From positions 160,824 to 224,823 of the forward strand of contig CAMENZ010000002.1 of NCBI GenBank assembly GCA_945928865.1: a stretch of 64,000 nt of DNA, given 5' to 3'. This document shows, piece by piece, positions 1 through 8,357 of this stretch. Positions within the stretch are counted from its first letter, which is position 1; each line of letters opens with the position of its first letter. The translations under genes were made by a program, and so were the position numbers. The stretch is from an uncultured Clostridia bacterium. GTDB lineage: Bacteria; Bacillota; Clostridia; Peptostreptococcales; Anaerovoracaceae. A model generated the notes under the pieces. The model ran no database searches. It saw only the letters and a list, made by a program, of their open reading frames with translations, and had not been told where the DNA came from.

Positions 1-207
1 ATCCTGTTCCACATCCTCCGCCCTAAAAATAGTACCCTTAGTTAAGATGGTAGTTTCCATCTTTACCTTAGCTTTTTCAGGGTGAATAACAACCTTAGCC
101 TCAATGTCATCAGCAAAATATTTACCTAACTTAGCAAATTTCTTATCGATAGCCTCTTGAATCTTTTCACTGATAGTGATGTTCTTACCTGTTACAATAA
201 TCTTCAT
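1..207 (-). CDS. hpf: Ribosome hibernation promoting factor HPF (5' part, runs off the window)
   Basis: The first 69 codons read MKIIVTGKNITISEKIQEAI and continue with a KKFAKLGKYF segment and a conserved VVIHPEKAKVKMETTI strand. This is the N-terminal beta-alpha-beta-beta-beta-alpha fold of HPF/YfiA proteins. Family members bind the 30S decoding region, and long forms dimerise 70S ribosomes into inactive 100S particles. The ATG at 207 has a strong AAGGAGG site just upstream (about 216-222). The C-terminal dimerisation domain of long HPF would lie beyond base 1, so long and short forms cannot be told apart. A structured RNA lies directly upstream on the same strand. Confidence 0.93.
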   Translation of the reverse strand, partial: MKIIVTGKNITISEKIQEAIDKKFAKLGKYFADDIEAKVVIHPEKAKVKMETTILTKGTIFRAEDVEQD

Positions 208-279
208 ATTGATGACCTCCTTTTTAGCACCAAACATATTTAACATTCTAGAAATACCTTCAGTACCTTCATTTAACTT

Positions 280-288
280 ATTATACCA
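280..288 (-). promoter_or_regulatory. Extended -10 promoter of hpf
   Basis: On the minus strand the sequence TGGTATAAT is a perfect extended -10 element, about 73 bases before the hpf start. No good -35 box is visible. It lies downstream of the terminator of the upstream RNA, so hpf probably has its own promoter. Confidence 0.5.
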
Positions 289-332
289 CAACATTTTATG
301 CTTTGCTAGATATTTATTCATATTTATGAAAA

Positions 333-528
333 AAATTAAACGATTTTTTTCAAATAAAAAATCGTTCAGCTGACCTGATCTTTGCCCCCACACTTGCCAT
401 TACCCGATTTTCGGTGGACTTACTTCTAAAGTGCGCCATGCTCACTACGGTATCTCTTCACCATTGTAGCTTACGTGGATCCCTTTGCCCGCACCTAGCT
501 TGGATTTTCAATCACAGACCTGAACGAT
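333..528 (-). ncRNA. raiA: Structured RNA upstream of hpf, probably the raiA motif
   Basis: A roughly 195-base transcript is bounded by its own promoter (535-563) and an intrinsic terminator (about 338-366, AT-rich stem then a U run). The 5' end AAUCGUUCAG pairs perfectly over 10 bp with CUGAACGAUU near the 3' end. Inner stems include GUGCG/CGCAC and a GCUAC..GUAGU hairpin. No ORF accounts for this region. Established knowledge: the raiA motif is a large structured RNA found upstream of raiA (hpf) genes in Firmicutes and Actinobacteria, often as a separate unit. Position and architecture fit it. 6S RNA is the main alternative because the molecule is a long closed rod with internal bubbles. 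Confidence 0.65.
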
Positions 529-534
529 TCTTTT

Positions 535-563
535 ATTTTATACTTTTATTTAGCTTTTATCAA
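535..563 (-). promoter_or_regulatory. Sigma-A promoter of the raiA-like RNA
   Basis: TTGATA (558-563), a 17-base spacer and TAAAAT (535-540) on the minus strand. Predicted transcription start is near 528, exactly where the RNA's closing stem begins. Confidence 0.7.
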
Positions 564-665
564 GCATTTATTTGAAAAAAAGCTAACAAAACACTCTAAA
601 AAACTATAGAAAACTCTATACGCCATATTGTTATCGTTTTCCGTACCTGACATCTTTCCCCATTA

Positions 666-694
666 TTGACAACATTTCTCTTATCTGTTATCCT
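666..694 (+). promoter_or_regulatory. Sigma-A promoter of the MATE transporter gene
   Basis: TTGACA (666-671), 17-base spacer, TATCCT (689-694). It predicts a start near 701 and an 80-base leader. This argues against translation from the GTG at 709 and for the start near 778. Confidence 0.6.
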
Positions 695-777
695 CAACTA
701 AGCTAATTGTGTTGCATTTTTTAGAAAACTTAACAATAAATATTACGAATTTATTGTACATTTACATTGAAAGGAGA

Positions 778-2142
778 GTGTTTCTAATTAAACAACCTAC
801 AAATCTAACAAAGGGTAGCATCCCTAAAGCTTTAATTGCATTTATCATACCTATCATTCTTGGTAGTTTCATACAACAATTATATGTAACCACTGATGCC
901 ATTATAGTAGGACAATTTACGGGAAAGATTGGCTTAGCATCTATAGATTCTGTTTTTATATTATTCAAGTTTCCCATAAATTTTATGAACGGCTTAACGG
1001 CAGGCGCTACAATACTAATTTCCAGATACTATGGTGCTAAAAACAAGAAAAATTTAAATTCTTCTATAAGAACCGCTAATACTCTGGCAATAATTCTCGG
1101 TTTAATTTGCTCAGTAGGTGGCGTTCTATTAGCTCCATCACTTATGAATATAATGTCCGTTCCCGAAAACCTGTACCAGCAAACCCTATCCTACTGCAAA
1201 ATCTACTTCGGCGGGCTTTGGACCATGATTATATATGGAATGAACGCAGGAATTTTAAGAGCATTCGGAGATTCAAAACGCCCTCTATATGCCTTAATTT
1301 TTACATCAATTATAAATATATTGGGAGATATTTTATTAGTAGGTGTATTTAGTATGGGCGTAATAGGAGCAGGTATCGCTACGGTAATCTCTCAAGGTTT
1401 TAGTGCCTTACTTGTTTTATATATGTTAGCCAAATTCAAACCTCTACCTGACTTTCAAGCCAGAATCACACCTATGTTTTCTAAACAGCATATGTCCGGT
1501 ATGATAAGAATCGGTATTCCTTTGGCTCTGCAATCCACACTCTTTCCCATAGCTAATTCCATAGTTCAAGCCAGTGTGAATAAAATGGGAACTGACAGTA
1601 TCGCAGCATGGGGAATTTGTGAAAAACTCAGTTTAATAATTTGGCTCATAGCCGACTCCATGAGCCCCGTTCTAACCACTTATGTAGCCCAAAACCTAGG
1701 GGCAGGAAACAAGCATAGAATTAAGCGTGGTGTTTTATTAGGGGTAACCATGTCCTGTATTGCAGTAGTATTCATGAGCATAACCTTATACTTTGGTTCT
1801 GGAACCATAGGAAGTTTATTCTTATCCACCTCAGACAGAGCCAGTATAACTCCTTTATTAATGGAATATATGAGTATGATGGCTCCATTTTTCATATTCT
1901 ATGCTGTGGCTGTAGCTTTCAGCGGTGCTTGTTGTGGCTTAGGTGACACTCTAAAGCCTATGATAACCACCCTAATAACTGTATGCCTACTTAGAGTTAT
2001 ATGTATATTCTTCCTTTTACCACACTTCTATACAATGGAAACTATAGTAAAAATATACATAGCTTCTTGGCTATCTTCCGGAGCAGCCTTTACTTTAATG
2101 TATACCATAAAACAAAGAAATCTTTTAGAACCCAAACTCTAA
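778..2142 (+). CDS. MATE family multidrug/cation efflux transporter
   Basis: A polytopic membrane protein of about 12 hydrophobic segments. The family signature is LTKGSIPKALIAFIIPIILG followed by a QQLYVTTDAIIVGQF segment, and a second related half begins near IRIGIPLALQS. MATE proteins export drugs and organic cations with Na+ or H+ antiport; the substrate cannot be read from sequence. The open frame extends back to 709, but the AAGGAG site at 771-776 and the usual family N-terminus place the start at GTG 778 or a non-standard codon just after it. It is transcribed alone and ends at a hairpin shared with comF. Confidence 0.9.
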   Translation: MFLIKQPTNLTKGSIPKALIAFIIPIILGSFIQQLYVTTDAIIVGQFTGKIGLASIDSVFILFKFPINFMNGLTAGATILISRYYGAKNKKNLNSSIRTANTLAIILGLICSVGGVLLAPSLMNIMSVPENLYQQTLSYCKIYFGGLWTMIIYGMNAGILRAFGDSKRPLYALIFTSIINILGDILLVGVFSMGVIGAGIATVISQGFSALLVLYMLAKFKPLPDFQARITPMFSKQHMSGMIRIGIPLALQSTLFPIANSIVQASVNKMGTDSIAAWGICEKLSLIIWLIADSMSPVLTTYVAQNLGAGNKHRIKRGVLLGVTMSCIAVVFMSITLYFGSGTIGSLFLSTSDRASITPLLMEYMSMMAPFFIFYAVAVAFSGACCGLGDTLKPMITTLITVCLLRVICIFFLLPHFYTMETIVKIYIASWLSSGAAFTLMYTIKQRNLLEPKL

Positions 2143-2147
2143 TAATT

Positions 2148-2192
2148 AAAAAGGCATTATTCTTAGATTCTACCTAAGTATAATGCCTTTTA
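2148..2192. terminator. Bidirectional intrinsic terminator between the MATE gene and comF
   Basis: AAAAGGCATTAT pairs with ATAATGCCTTTT around a loop of about 20 bases, with A/T tracts on both sides. It can end both convergent transcripts. Confidence 0.8.
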
Positions 2193-2198
2193 TTAATC

Positions 2199-3002
2199 CT
2201 ATTTTTCCCTTAGTATTAGAGGTGTCTCATAACCTTTAGCAAAATCGTTGCCGGAAGCTAAGGCCATAAAAACCACCTCTTTAGCCCCTGCTTCTTTTAA
2301 CACTCTACCACAATGATGAGCTGTAGCACCCGTAGTATATACATCATCCAACAGCAAAATCTGCCTCCCCTGCACCCTTTCTAAATAAACAGGATTCACC
2401 TTGAAAGCTTCTTCTAAATTCCTATATCGCTCCTCACCTGATACACTTCGTTGAGCGATAGTTTCTTTATCCCTTAAAAGCCCTCTACTTAACGTTTCTA
2501 CTCCTAAATATTCTCCTAAATACTTGCTTATTTTTGCCGTCTGATTAAAACCTCTTGTTTTCTCCTTTTTCCTATGAATAGGTACAGGTATTAGTAACAT
2601 ATCTTCTGAAAGAAAATCTGAAACCTTTTTATCACTTAAAATCCTATCTTTAACTATTTCTGCTATAAGCCTAGCCATATAAGTTTTCTTATTATATTTC
2701 AATTCAAATATAAGCCGTCTCTCATATACTCCATAATTAACACATGCCCAAGCCCTATCTAAATAAGATTTTCTTTTTAAAACCTTTTCCTCTTCATTTA
2801 AATCTATCTCTATATGTCCCCAAGTAAAATGTTCCATACAATGATCACATAACAGATAAGTTCTGCTATCATCTATTATTTTTCCACAGCAAACACAATA
2901 AATGCCTAATGGGAAAACTAATTTTTCAATGAAATTCTCCAAATTTATAAGGTAGCTTTTCAACTTTCTCTTTCGCACTACTTTATTAAATTTGTATTCC
3001 AC
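2199..3002 (-). CDS. comF: ComF family protein (phosphoribosyltransferase-like)
   Basis: It has an N-terminal Cys cluster (C36, C38, C39, C52, C55, zinc-binding type). A type I phosphoribosyltransferase domain follows, with IPVPIHRKKEKTRGFNQ and the PRPP loop LLDDVYTTGAT. ComF proteins support natural transformation, acting with the ComFA helicase and DprA on incoming single-stranded DNA in species where they have been studied. The start is GTG, overlapping the recD2 stop as TAGTG, so translation is probably coupled. No comFA neighbour is present. Here comF is the last gene of yhaM-cca-recD2-comF. Confidence 0.92.
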   Translation of the reverse strand: MEYKFNKVVRKRKLKSYLINLENFIEKLVFPLGIYCVCCGKIIDDSRTYLLCDHCMEHFTWGHIEIDLNEEEKVLKRKSYLDRAWACVNYGVYERRLIFELKYNKKTYMARLIAEIVKDRILSDKKVSDFLSEDMLLIPVPIHRKKEKTRGFNQTAKISKYLGEYLGVETLSRGLLRDKETIAQRSVSGEERYRNLEEAFKVNPVYLERVQGRQILLLDDVYTTGATAHHCGRVLKEAGAKEVVFMALASGNDFAKGYETPLILREK

Positions 3003-4885
3003 TATATATTCTCCATTTCATATACATTCATAAGTTTTTCTTTAAGCCCGGAATTTCTAAAACTACTTTTATCTCTATCGACCATTTCATTAAGATATTT
3101 TGAATCCCCGACTATATAAACCTCTTTCTTCCCTCTGGTTATAGCCGTATAAATAAGGCTACGGGTCGCAATTACCGGTGGGAACCAAGATACGGGAATT
3201 ATAACCTTGTCAAACTCACAACCTTGACTTTTATGTACTGTAACCGCATAAGCCAATTCCAATTCAGACAAAGTTAAAGAATTGTATTCTACCCATCTTT
3301 CTTCATCATACAATACAGTGATAGTATGATTTTTCTCATCTACCCCCTCTATAATACCAACTTCTCCATTAAAAACACCCTTGCCTTTCCTAATAGGCTC
3401 AGTAGCTTGCTTGTCAGATTTTGAAAAACTTTCCAAAGGATTAGTTGCCTTAGCTAAGGCAGTGTCCACAAAACACTTATACTCTAAGCCATAGTTATTT
3501 TGAATTTGCATCACTCTGTCACCCGTTCTAAAAACATGACCGCCCTCTATCAATTCCGCTTTTCTCTTTTCCCCTTCACCTTGTGGGTTAAAAGCATCCT
3601 GCAAAACCTTATTTAATTCTACACTTCCTATTATACCCTTTTTAACAGGTGTCAATACTTGAACCTGATTCAAATCAAAGGTTTTGGCTATCTCCGCCAC
3701 CTTTTTCTTTATCTCTTCCTGCCTATTCAAAGATATTAAATGAAAATCTCCCTCATAAACAGGGTATTCTCCTCTATTAATCCTATGGGCATTTAAAACT
3801 ATATTGCTTTCTTGACTCTGCCTATATATTTCATTAAGCTTTGATGTATGGAAATAATCACTCCTTATTAAATCTCTCAAGACACTTCCTGCCCCCACAG
3901 ATGGCAACTGATCAGCATCTCCCACTAAAATTAAACGGCTGCCGTCCTTAATAGCCTCGCAGAGGTGTTTTGCTAAAATCAAATCCAACATAGATGCTTC
4001 ATCTACAATAATTACATCAGCATCTAAAGGATCTTCTGAATTTCTACCAAAAACCATAGTTTTAGATACTTCGTCAAAATAATATTCTAATAATCTATGT
4101 ATAGTCTGTGCATATTTTCCGCCGGTTTCCATAATACGCTTAGCAGCCCTACCCGTAGGTGCTGCCAAAGAAACCTTAAATCCACTTTCCTCAAAGATGG
4201 ACACAATAGCTTCTATTATGGTTGTCTTTCCTGTTCCCGGCCCCCCTGTAATTATGGATACTCCACTTCTGGTTGCAAACAATATGGCTTGCTTCTGATA
4301 CTCAGAGAGACTAATGTTTTTTGTATTCTCAAATTTTTTAATAAGCCCTAAGGGTTCCCTAAAAATAGCTTTAAGTCCTTTATCAGGCTCATCAATTTCC
4401 TTCAAACGACTTGCCAGTTTACATTCTGCCTGATAATAATTATAAAAATATATAACCGGTTCTCCATCAACCATTGAAAGATGAATATCTCCGTTAAAAG
4501 TCAAAGTTTCCAAAGCATCCCTGATAAGCTCATAAGAGACTTCTAAAACTCTACTACTTGTCTCGAAAAATTCATCTTCCTTAGCAAAGGTATGGCCACT
4601 GGAAATATACCAAGATAAAACATATCTAAGACCTGCCATAAGTCTATTTTCATCTTCCTGCTCTACCCCTAAAACCTTAGCTATAATGTCGACCTTTTTG
4701 AATCCCATATTCGGAAATTCACTTAAAAGCCAATAAGGGTCATCTTCCGTTAAACCGATTGCCGCTTCTCCCACCAGATTAAAAATCTTTATTATATAAT
4801 AATTAGTCAATCCAATTTTGCGTAAAAATAAGGTTACCTCTGGGGTAACCTGACTTATTTTTGTAATTTCTTTTATCGTAACCAC
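3002..4885 (-). CDS. recD2: RecD2-type superfamily 1B DNA helicase, short N-terminus
   Basis: The protein has 627 residues. A helix-hairpin-helix-like region spans about 20-80 (NMGFKKVDIIAKVLG). Walker A GGPGTGKTT lies near 215, a DEAS Walker B follows, and the motif VTVHKSQG plus a TAITRGKKEVYIVGD end typify RecD/TraA helicases. RecD2 unwinds DNA 5' to 3' outside RecBCD. Usual RecD2 proteins exceed 720 residues and begin with an OB-like domain of roughly 90-100 residues that is absent here. No good upstream in-frame start is seen and the frame begins inside the cca 3' end, so the short form looks genuine. It overlaps cca by 13 bases. Confidence 0.9.
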   Translation of the reverse strand: MVTIKEITKISQVTPEVTLFLRKIGLTNYYIIKIFNLVGEAAIGLTEDDPYWLLSEFPNMGFKKVDIIAKVLGVEQEDENRLMAGLRYVLSWYISSGHTFAKEDEFFETSSRVLEVSYELIRDALETLTFNGDIHLSMVDGEPVIYFYNYYQAECKLASRLKEIDEPDKGLKAIFREPLGLIKKFENTKNISLSEYQKQAILFATRSGVSIITGGPGTGKTTIIEAIVSIFEESGFKVSLAAPTGRAAKRIMETGGKYAQTIHRLLEYYFDEVSKTMVFGRNSEDPLDADVIIVDEASMLDLILAKHLCEAIKDGSRLILVGDADQLPSVGAGSVLRDLIRSDYFHTSKLNEIYRQSQESNIVLNAHRINRGEYPVYEGDFHLISLNRQEEIKKKVAEIAKTFDLNQVQVLTPVKKGIIGSVELNKVLQDAFNPQGEGEKRKAELIEGGHVFRTGDRVMQIQNNYGLEYKCFVDTALAKATNPLESFSKSDKQATEPIRKGKGVFNGEVGIIEGVDEKNHTITVLYDEERWVEYNSLTLSELELAYAVTVHKSQGCEFDKVIIPVSWFPPVIATRSLIYTAITRGKKEVYIVGDSKYLNEMVDRDKSSFRNSGLKEKLMNVYEMENI

Positions 4886-6195
4886 TTTATTCCTCTCATA
4901 TAAGCAGCTAACTTATTTATTTTATATTTTCTAGCCAAATTTAATAGGTCAATTCTTCTATTAAGAGCCGGCTTAGTGTGAACCGTTTCCACTAAAAGAG
5001 TAAGCATTTTGCCCACATCTTTTCCCTTACAAATGCCTGCTTCAATCAAATCATTACCATCTATAGCTAAATCTTCGATGAAAATTGCCTCCCCGTTGTT
5101 TTTCATTTCCTTTACCCAATGCATTTTGCCTTCAATCTTAAGCTTTGAGTCATAATCAAAAACAATTCTCTGAGCCTTTTCTAAATTAGCCAAATAATCA
5201 TACCTATCCCAGCCATGATTATAGATAAACTTCTTTAAATCCTTTTTATTAGTTTTAAAGTATAATTTTGCCATATCATAAACTGCGTCTACTAAATTTT
5301 GATTCAGCTCCTTATCAAACTGAAATTTCTCAATTGAAGCTAGGGCAGTTTTTCTATTTAACGAAGTATAAAGAAGTCCTAATCTTCTCTCTGCTATAGG
5401 CTTTGTCTTATGCAAATTATCGCACAAAATCACCAAATCCGACCGCTCTCTTCTGGACAAATTACTATAAGCAGCCTCGCCTATAATCAGACTAAAAATG
5501 CCTGTTTCCATAATGAGCCTCAAGCCTTTTCCCGGATTATTGCTACCCATAATTCTTATAAATTCGCTTCTAAACCTGTCTGTGCTAACTTTCTCAAGCA
5601 ATTTATAATTTTCTGAAATCCCTTCAAAAACTTCTTTGGATAAATCAAAATCCAATTCTGCAACAAACCTAATAGCCCTTAACATTCTAACAGGGTCTTC
5701 CTTAAATCTAAGTCCTGCATCTCCTACAGTCTTTATAATTTTCTTGGAAATATCATCTCTCCCCCCATAAAGATCCACAAGTCTACTGCCGTTATCTGCC
5801 ACAGTATTCATTGTAAAATCTCTTCTAGGTAAATCTTCTTCAATAGTATTAACAAAATCCACCTGATCCGGCCTTCTGCCATCAGAATAAGCACCATCTT
5901 TTCTAAAGGTGGCAATATCTATAACTATACCCTCTTCACCCTGAAATTCACCTTCTGAATTAAAAAGTTCCTCTATATATTCCAAACGAATAACACCGTA
6001 TTTCTCACTTATAACCTTAGCTTCAGGGAAAATTTTAACCATATCTTCTAAATGGCAAGAAGTAGCAATGTCCCAGTCAAAGGGCTTAAGCCCCACTAAA
6101 GAGTCTCTAACACACCCACCTACTGCAAATGCATCATAACCGGACTCCTCCAATGCTTTTATGACTTTTTTAACCTCTTTAGGTAATTTTATCAT
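4873..6195 (-). CDS. cca: CCA tRNA nucleotidyltransferase
   Basis: A class II nucleotidyltransferase. Motif A is VGGCVRDSLVG (about 25-35), followed by the metal-binding DWD pair (D40, D42), then RRDFTMNT and the RFKEDPVRMLRAIRF signature of tRNA CCA-adding enzymes and poly(A) polymerases. It adds or repairs the 3' CCA end of tRNA. In this organism type CCA addition is more likely than poly(A) synthesis, though A-adding-only relatives exist. Its start touches the yhaM stop (TAAATG) and its end overlaps recD2, so the genes form one operon. Confidence 0.95.
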   Translation of the reverse strand: MIKLPKEVKKVIKALEESGYDAFAVGGCVRDSLVGLKPFDWDIATSCHLEDMVKIFPEAKVISEKYGVIRLEYIEELFNSEGEFQGEEGIVIDIATFRKDGAYSDGRRPDQVDFVNTIEEDLPRRDFTMNTVADNGSRLVDLYGGRDDISKKIIKTVGDAGLRFKEDPVRMLRAIRFVAELDFDLSKEVFEGISENYKLLEKVSTDRFRSEFIRIMGSNNPGKGLRLIMETGIFSLIIGEAAYSNLSRRERSDLVILCDNLHKTKPIAERRLGLLYTSLNRKTALASIEKFQFDKELNQNLVDAVYDMAKLYFKTNKKDLKKFIYNHGWDRYDYLANLEKAQRIVFDYDSKLKIEGKMHWVKEMKNNGEAIFIEDLAIDGNDLIEAGICKGKDVGKMLTLLVETVHTKPALNRRIDLLNLARKYKINKLAAYMRGIKWLR

Positions 6196-7158
6196 TTATT
6201 TTTCCCTCACTTTATAAAGCTTTCTGTTATCTAAAGTCCAAACTTTTTCGCTAAACTTTCCACCTTCGACTCCGTCTAAAGCCTGCTGCATATCAAACAT
6301 TCTGGCATCAATTATATCTAAATAATGTAGAATCTCTGCCTCCGGAAATAATGGTTTCTTAGGACTTCCAAACTCAGGTTCATAATGATGAGATAATACC
6401 ATGTGTTCCAACATTATTCTCTTTTCATCAGAAAAACCTAAATCTCTAGTCATTACATCTATAGACTTAACTCCCTGAATTATATGTCCTAAAAGCTGTC
6501 CCTCAAAGGAATATCCAGAAGATATTCCATCTAAGTCAGATTCTATTTCGTTCAACTTTTCCATATCATGCAAAATCACACCTGTAAGAACCAAATCCCT
6601 ATTTAAAATAGTGTATACCTGACAGATTTTATCTCCTGTCTGTAGCATTCTCTTCATGTGATACAAAAGACCGCCATATTCTGCATGATGATTTTTAGAT
6701 GCTGCCGGATAATACATTAATTTTTCTTCATTATCTTCCAACACCTTAAGACAAAGTGCCTTTAAGTCTTCATCTTCAAAAGATTCTGCTATATCATGAA
6801 TATATTTATACATATCTTCCGAAGGTTCAGGAGCCGCCTTAACAAAATCACTTCTATCAAATTTTTCATCAGTACCTAACTTGTGAATAGACTGAATTGT
6901 AAGTTGAGCCTGTCCTGCATACTCTCCCACAATGCCCTTTACTTTAACTATTTCCTTATCCTTTAAAGCTCTAAGAGCAGGAAATTCCTCTTCAGGTATG
7001 CTCCATTTTTTAGCTACCACCTCACCTGTTCTATCACCTAAAACAGCGCTTAGATACCATCTATCATTTTTATCCTTCTTAGCTTCCTTTGATTTAAGCA
7101 TAAAAAGTTCATCAACTTTATCATCTTTTTTAAGATTATTTATGAAAATTTCTTTCAT
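6196..7158 (-). CDS. yhaM: 3'-5' exoribonuclease YhaM family protein
   Basis: An N-terminal OB-fold (about 15-90, DDKVDELFMLKSKEAKKDKN) binds nucleic acid. It is followed by an HD-type phosphohydrolase domain with KNHHAEYGGLLYHMKRM and VILHDMEKLNEI, which supply the metal-binding His and Asp residues. YhaM proteins degrade single-stranded RNA and sometimes DNA from the 3' end. The length of 320 residues is typical. It is the first gene of an operon with a clear promoter about 60 bases upstream. Confidence 0.92.
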   Translation of the reverse strand: MKEIFINNLKKDDKVDELFMLKSKEAKKDKNDRWYLSAVLGDRTGEVVAKKWSIPEEEFPALRALKDKEIVKVKGIVGEYAGQAQLTIQSIHKLGTDEKFDRSDFVKAAPEPSEDMYKYIHDIAESFEDEDLKALCLKVLEDNEEKLMYYPAASKNHHAEYGGLLYHMKRMLQTGDKICQVYTILNRDLVLTGVILHDMEKLNEIESDLDGISSGYSFEGQLLGHIIQGVKSIDVMTRDLGFSDEKRIMLEHMVLSHHYEPEFGSPKKPLFPEAEILHYLDIIDARMFDMQQALDGVEGGKFSEKVWTLDNRKLYKVREK

Positions 7159-7213
7159 TTAGTCCCATCCCTCTTAAGATTTTATCTTACTTTTATATTC
7201 ATATTTGGTTTTT

Positions 7214-7242
7214 ATTATACACTAAGGTTAAATATTTAGCAA
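7214..7242 (-). promoter_or_regulatory. Sigma-A promoter of the yhaM-cca-recD2-comF operon
   Basis: TTGCTA (7237-7242), 17-base spacer and a perfect TATAAT (7214-7219) on the minus strand. Confidence 0.7.
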
Positions 7243-7339
7243 TAAAGTATGTGGGCATTTTTTGTTTTTCTCCCCATACATTTTTTTAGTTTTATACAAG
7301 CATTTTATATTTGTAAATCCTATATAAAAGCTGATATAT

Positions 7340-8125
7340 TTAACCATATATTCCCATTTGTCTTTCTCCCTTAAAAACATCTTCCTCCTCAGGTTCATAA
7401 GGGAAACAATCCATATATTTTAACTTAAACTGATTTATAGTATTCAGTCTATCTATTTTAGATTTGATAGCTTCATCTTCTATTATACCTTCTCTAATAT
7501 ATTTATCTAAAACTTCATAAGTAAAGCCTAAATTTTCTTCATCTGATTTTGGTTGAAGTCCGTCAATAGGCACCTTATCAATAAACATATCCGGTAAATC
7601 AAGCTCTCTACCTATGGCTTTTACTTCCTGAACCGTTAATTTAGATAAAGGACTAAAATCACCTGCCCCATCTCCATATCTGGTAGCATAGCCTACCCAA
7701 TCTTCTGATAAATTAGATGTATTAGCCACACGGCCATTGACAGATTGAGACACTCCATAGGTAGCTACCATTCTTATTCTGGCAGGAAGATTTGTAACAG
7801 TTTCCACCCTAATTTCCGGTAATACGGAATTGAACTGCTCCATTAAAGCATTATATGCCCCTTCTATATTTATTTCTTTATATTCTATACCTAAATGTTT
7901 AACCAAAGCATAAGAAACATCAATATCGAATTGTTTTCCCTTAGGGAGTAGCACCCCCACTACATTTTCTTTTCCTAAGGCTTCTACTAAAAGAGCTGCA
8001 ACTACAGAACTATCTTTTCCTCCGGAGATTGCAACTACCCCCTTGCATCCTTTACCATTTTTTTCAAACCAATTTCTTATCCAAAACACTATATCATCTT
8101 TAACTTTTTTAGCATTAAAACTCAT
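7340..8125 (-). CDS. nadE: NAD synthetase, ammonia-dependent type
   Basis: It carries the PP-loop SGGKDS at residues 34-39 that binds ATP, and LSEDWVGYATRYGDGAGDFSP, the acidic and Thr/Arg region that binds nicotinate adenine dinucleotide. It converts deamido-NAD to NAD. At 261 residues it lacks the N-terminal glutaminase domain of long NadE, so it should use free ammonia. The start is set by GAGG about 6 bases before ATG. The partner pncB lies 24 kb away. Confidence 0.94.
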   Translation of the reverse strand: MSFNAKKVKDDIVFWIRNWFEKNGKGCKGVVAISGGKDSSVVAALLVEALGKENVVGVLLPKGKQFDIDVSYALVKHLGIEYKEINIEGAYNALMEQFNSVLPEIRVETVTNLPARIRMVATYGVSQSVNGRVANTSNLSEDWVGYATRYGDGAGDFSPLSKLTVQEVKAIGRELDLPDMFIDKVPIDGLQPKSDEENLGFTYEVLDKYIREGIIEDEAIKSKIDRLNTINQFKLKYMDCFPYEPEEEDVFKGERQMGIYG

Positions 8126-8254
8126 ATTTTACCTCTTACTTTTTCAAAAAAATTCTTACTAATAAATTTAGTTTATCATCTCATGCTCCAGTATTCAACA
8201 TATAAATTCACACATTTAAAATTTATTTTTAAAATCTAAACTTTAGAAAAATAA

Positions 8255-8297
8255 CAAAAAAAGTAAGAAGCCCCTCTTGAAATGAGGAGCCTCTTTA
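8255..8297 (-). terminator. Intrinsic terminator of the C69 peptidase gene
   Basis: On the minus strand GAGGCTCCTC pairs with GAGGGGCTTC across a short loop, then a U-rich run follows (8251-8260). Confidence 0.8.
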
Positions 8298-8357
8298 GTG
8301 GTATTTTTGAATAAATAATTTTTATGGTGTTAAATATTTTTAATATTTATCTGGATA

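Noticed and set aside
176..373. 65-codon plus-strand ORF
   Set aside because: It lies over the hpf start and the terminator of the upstream RNA, has no ribosome site and a low-complexity product.
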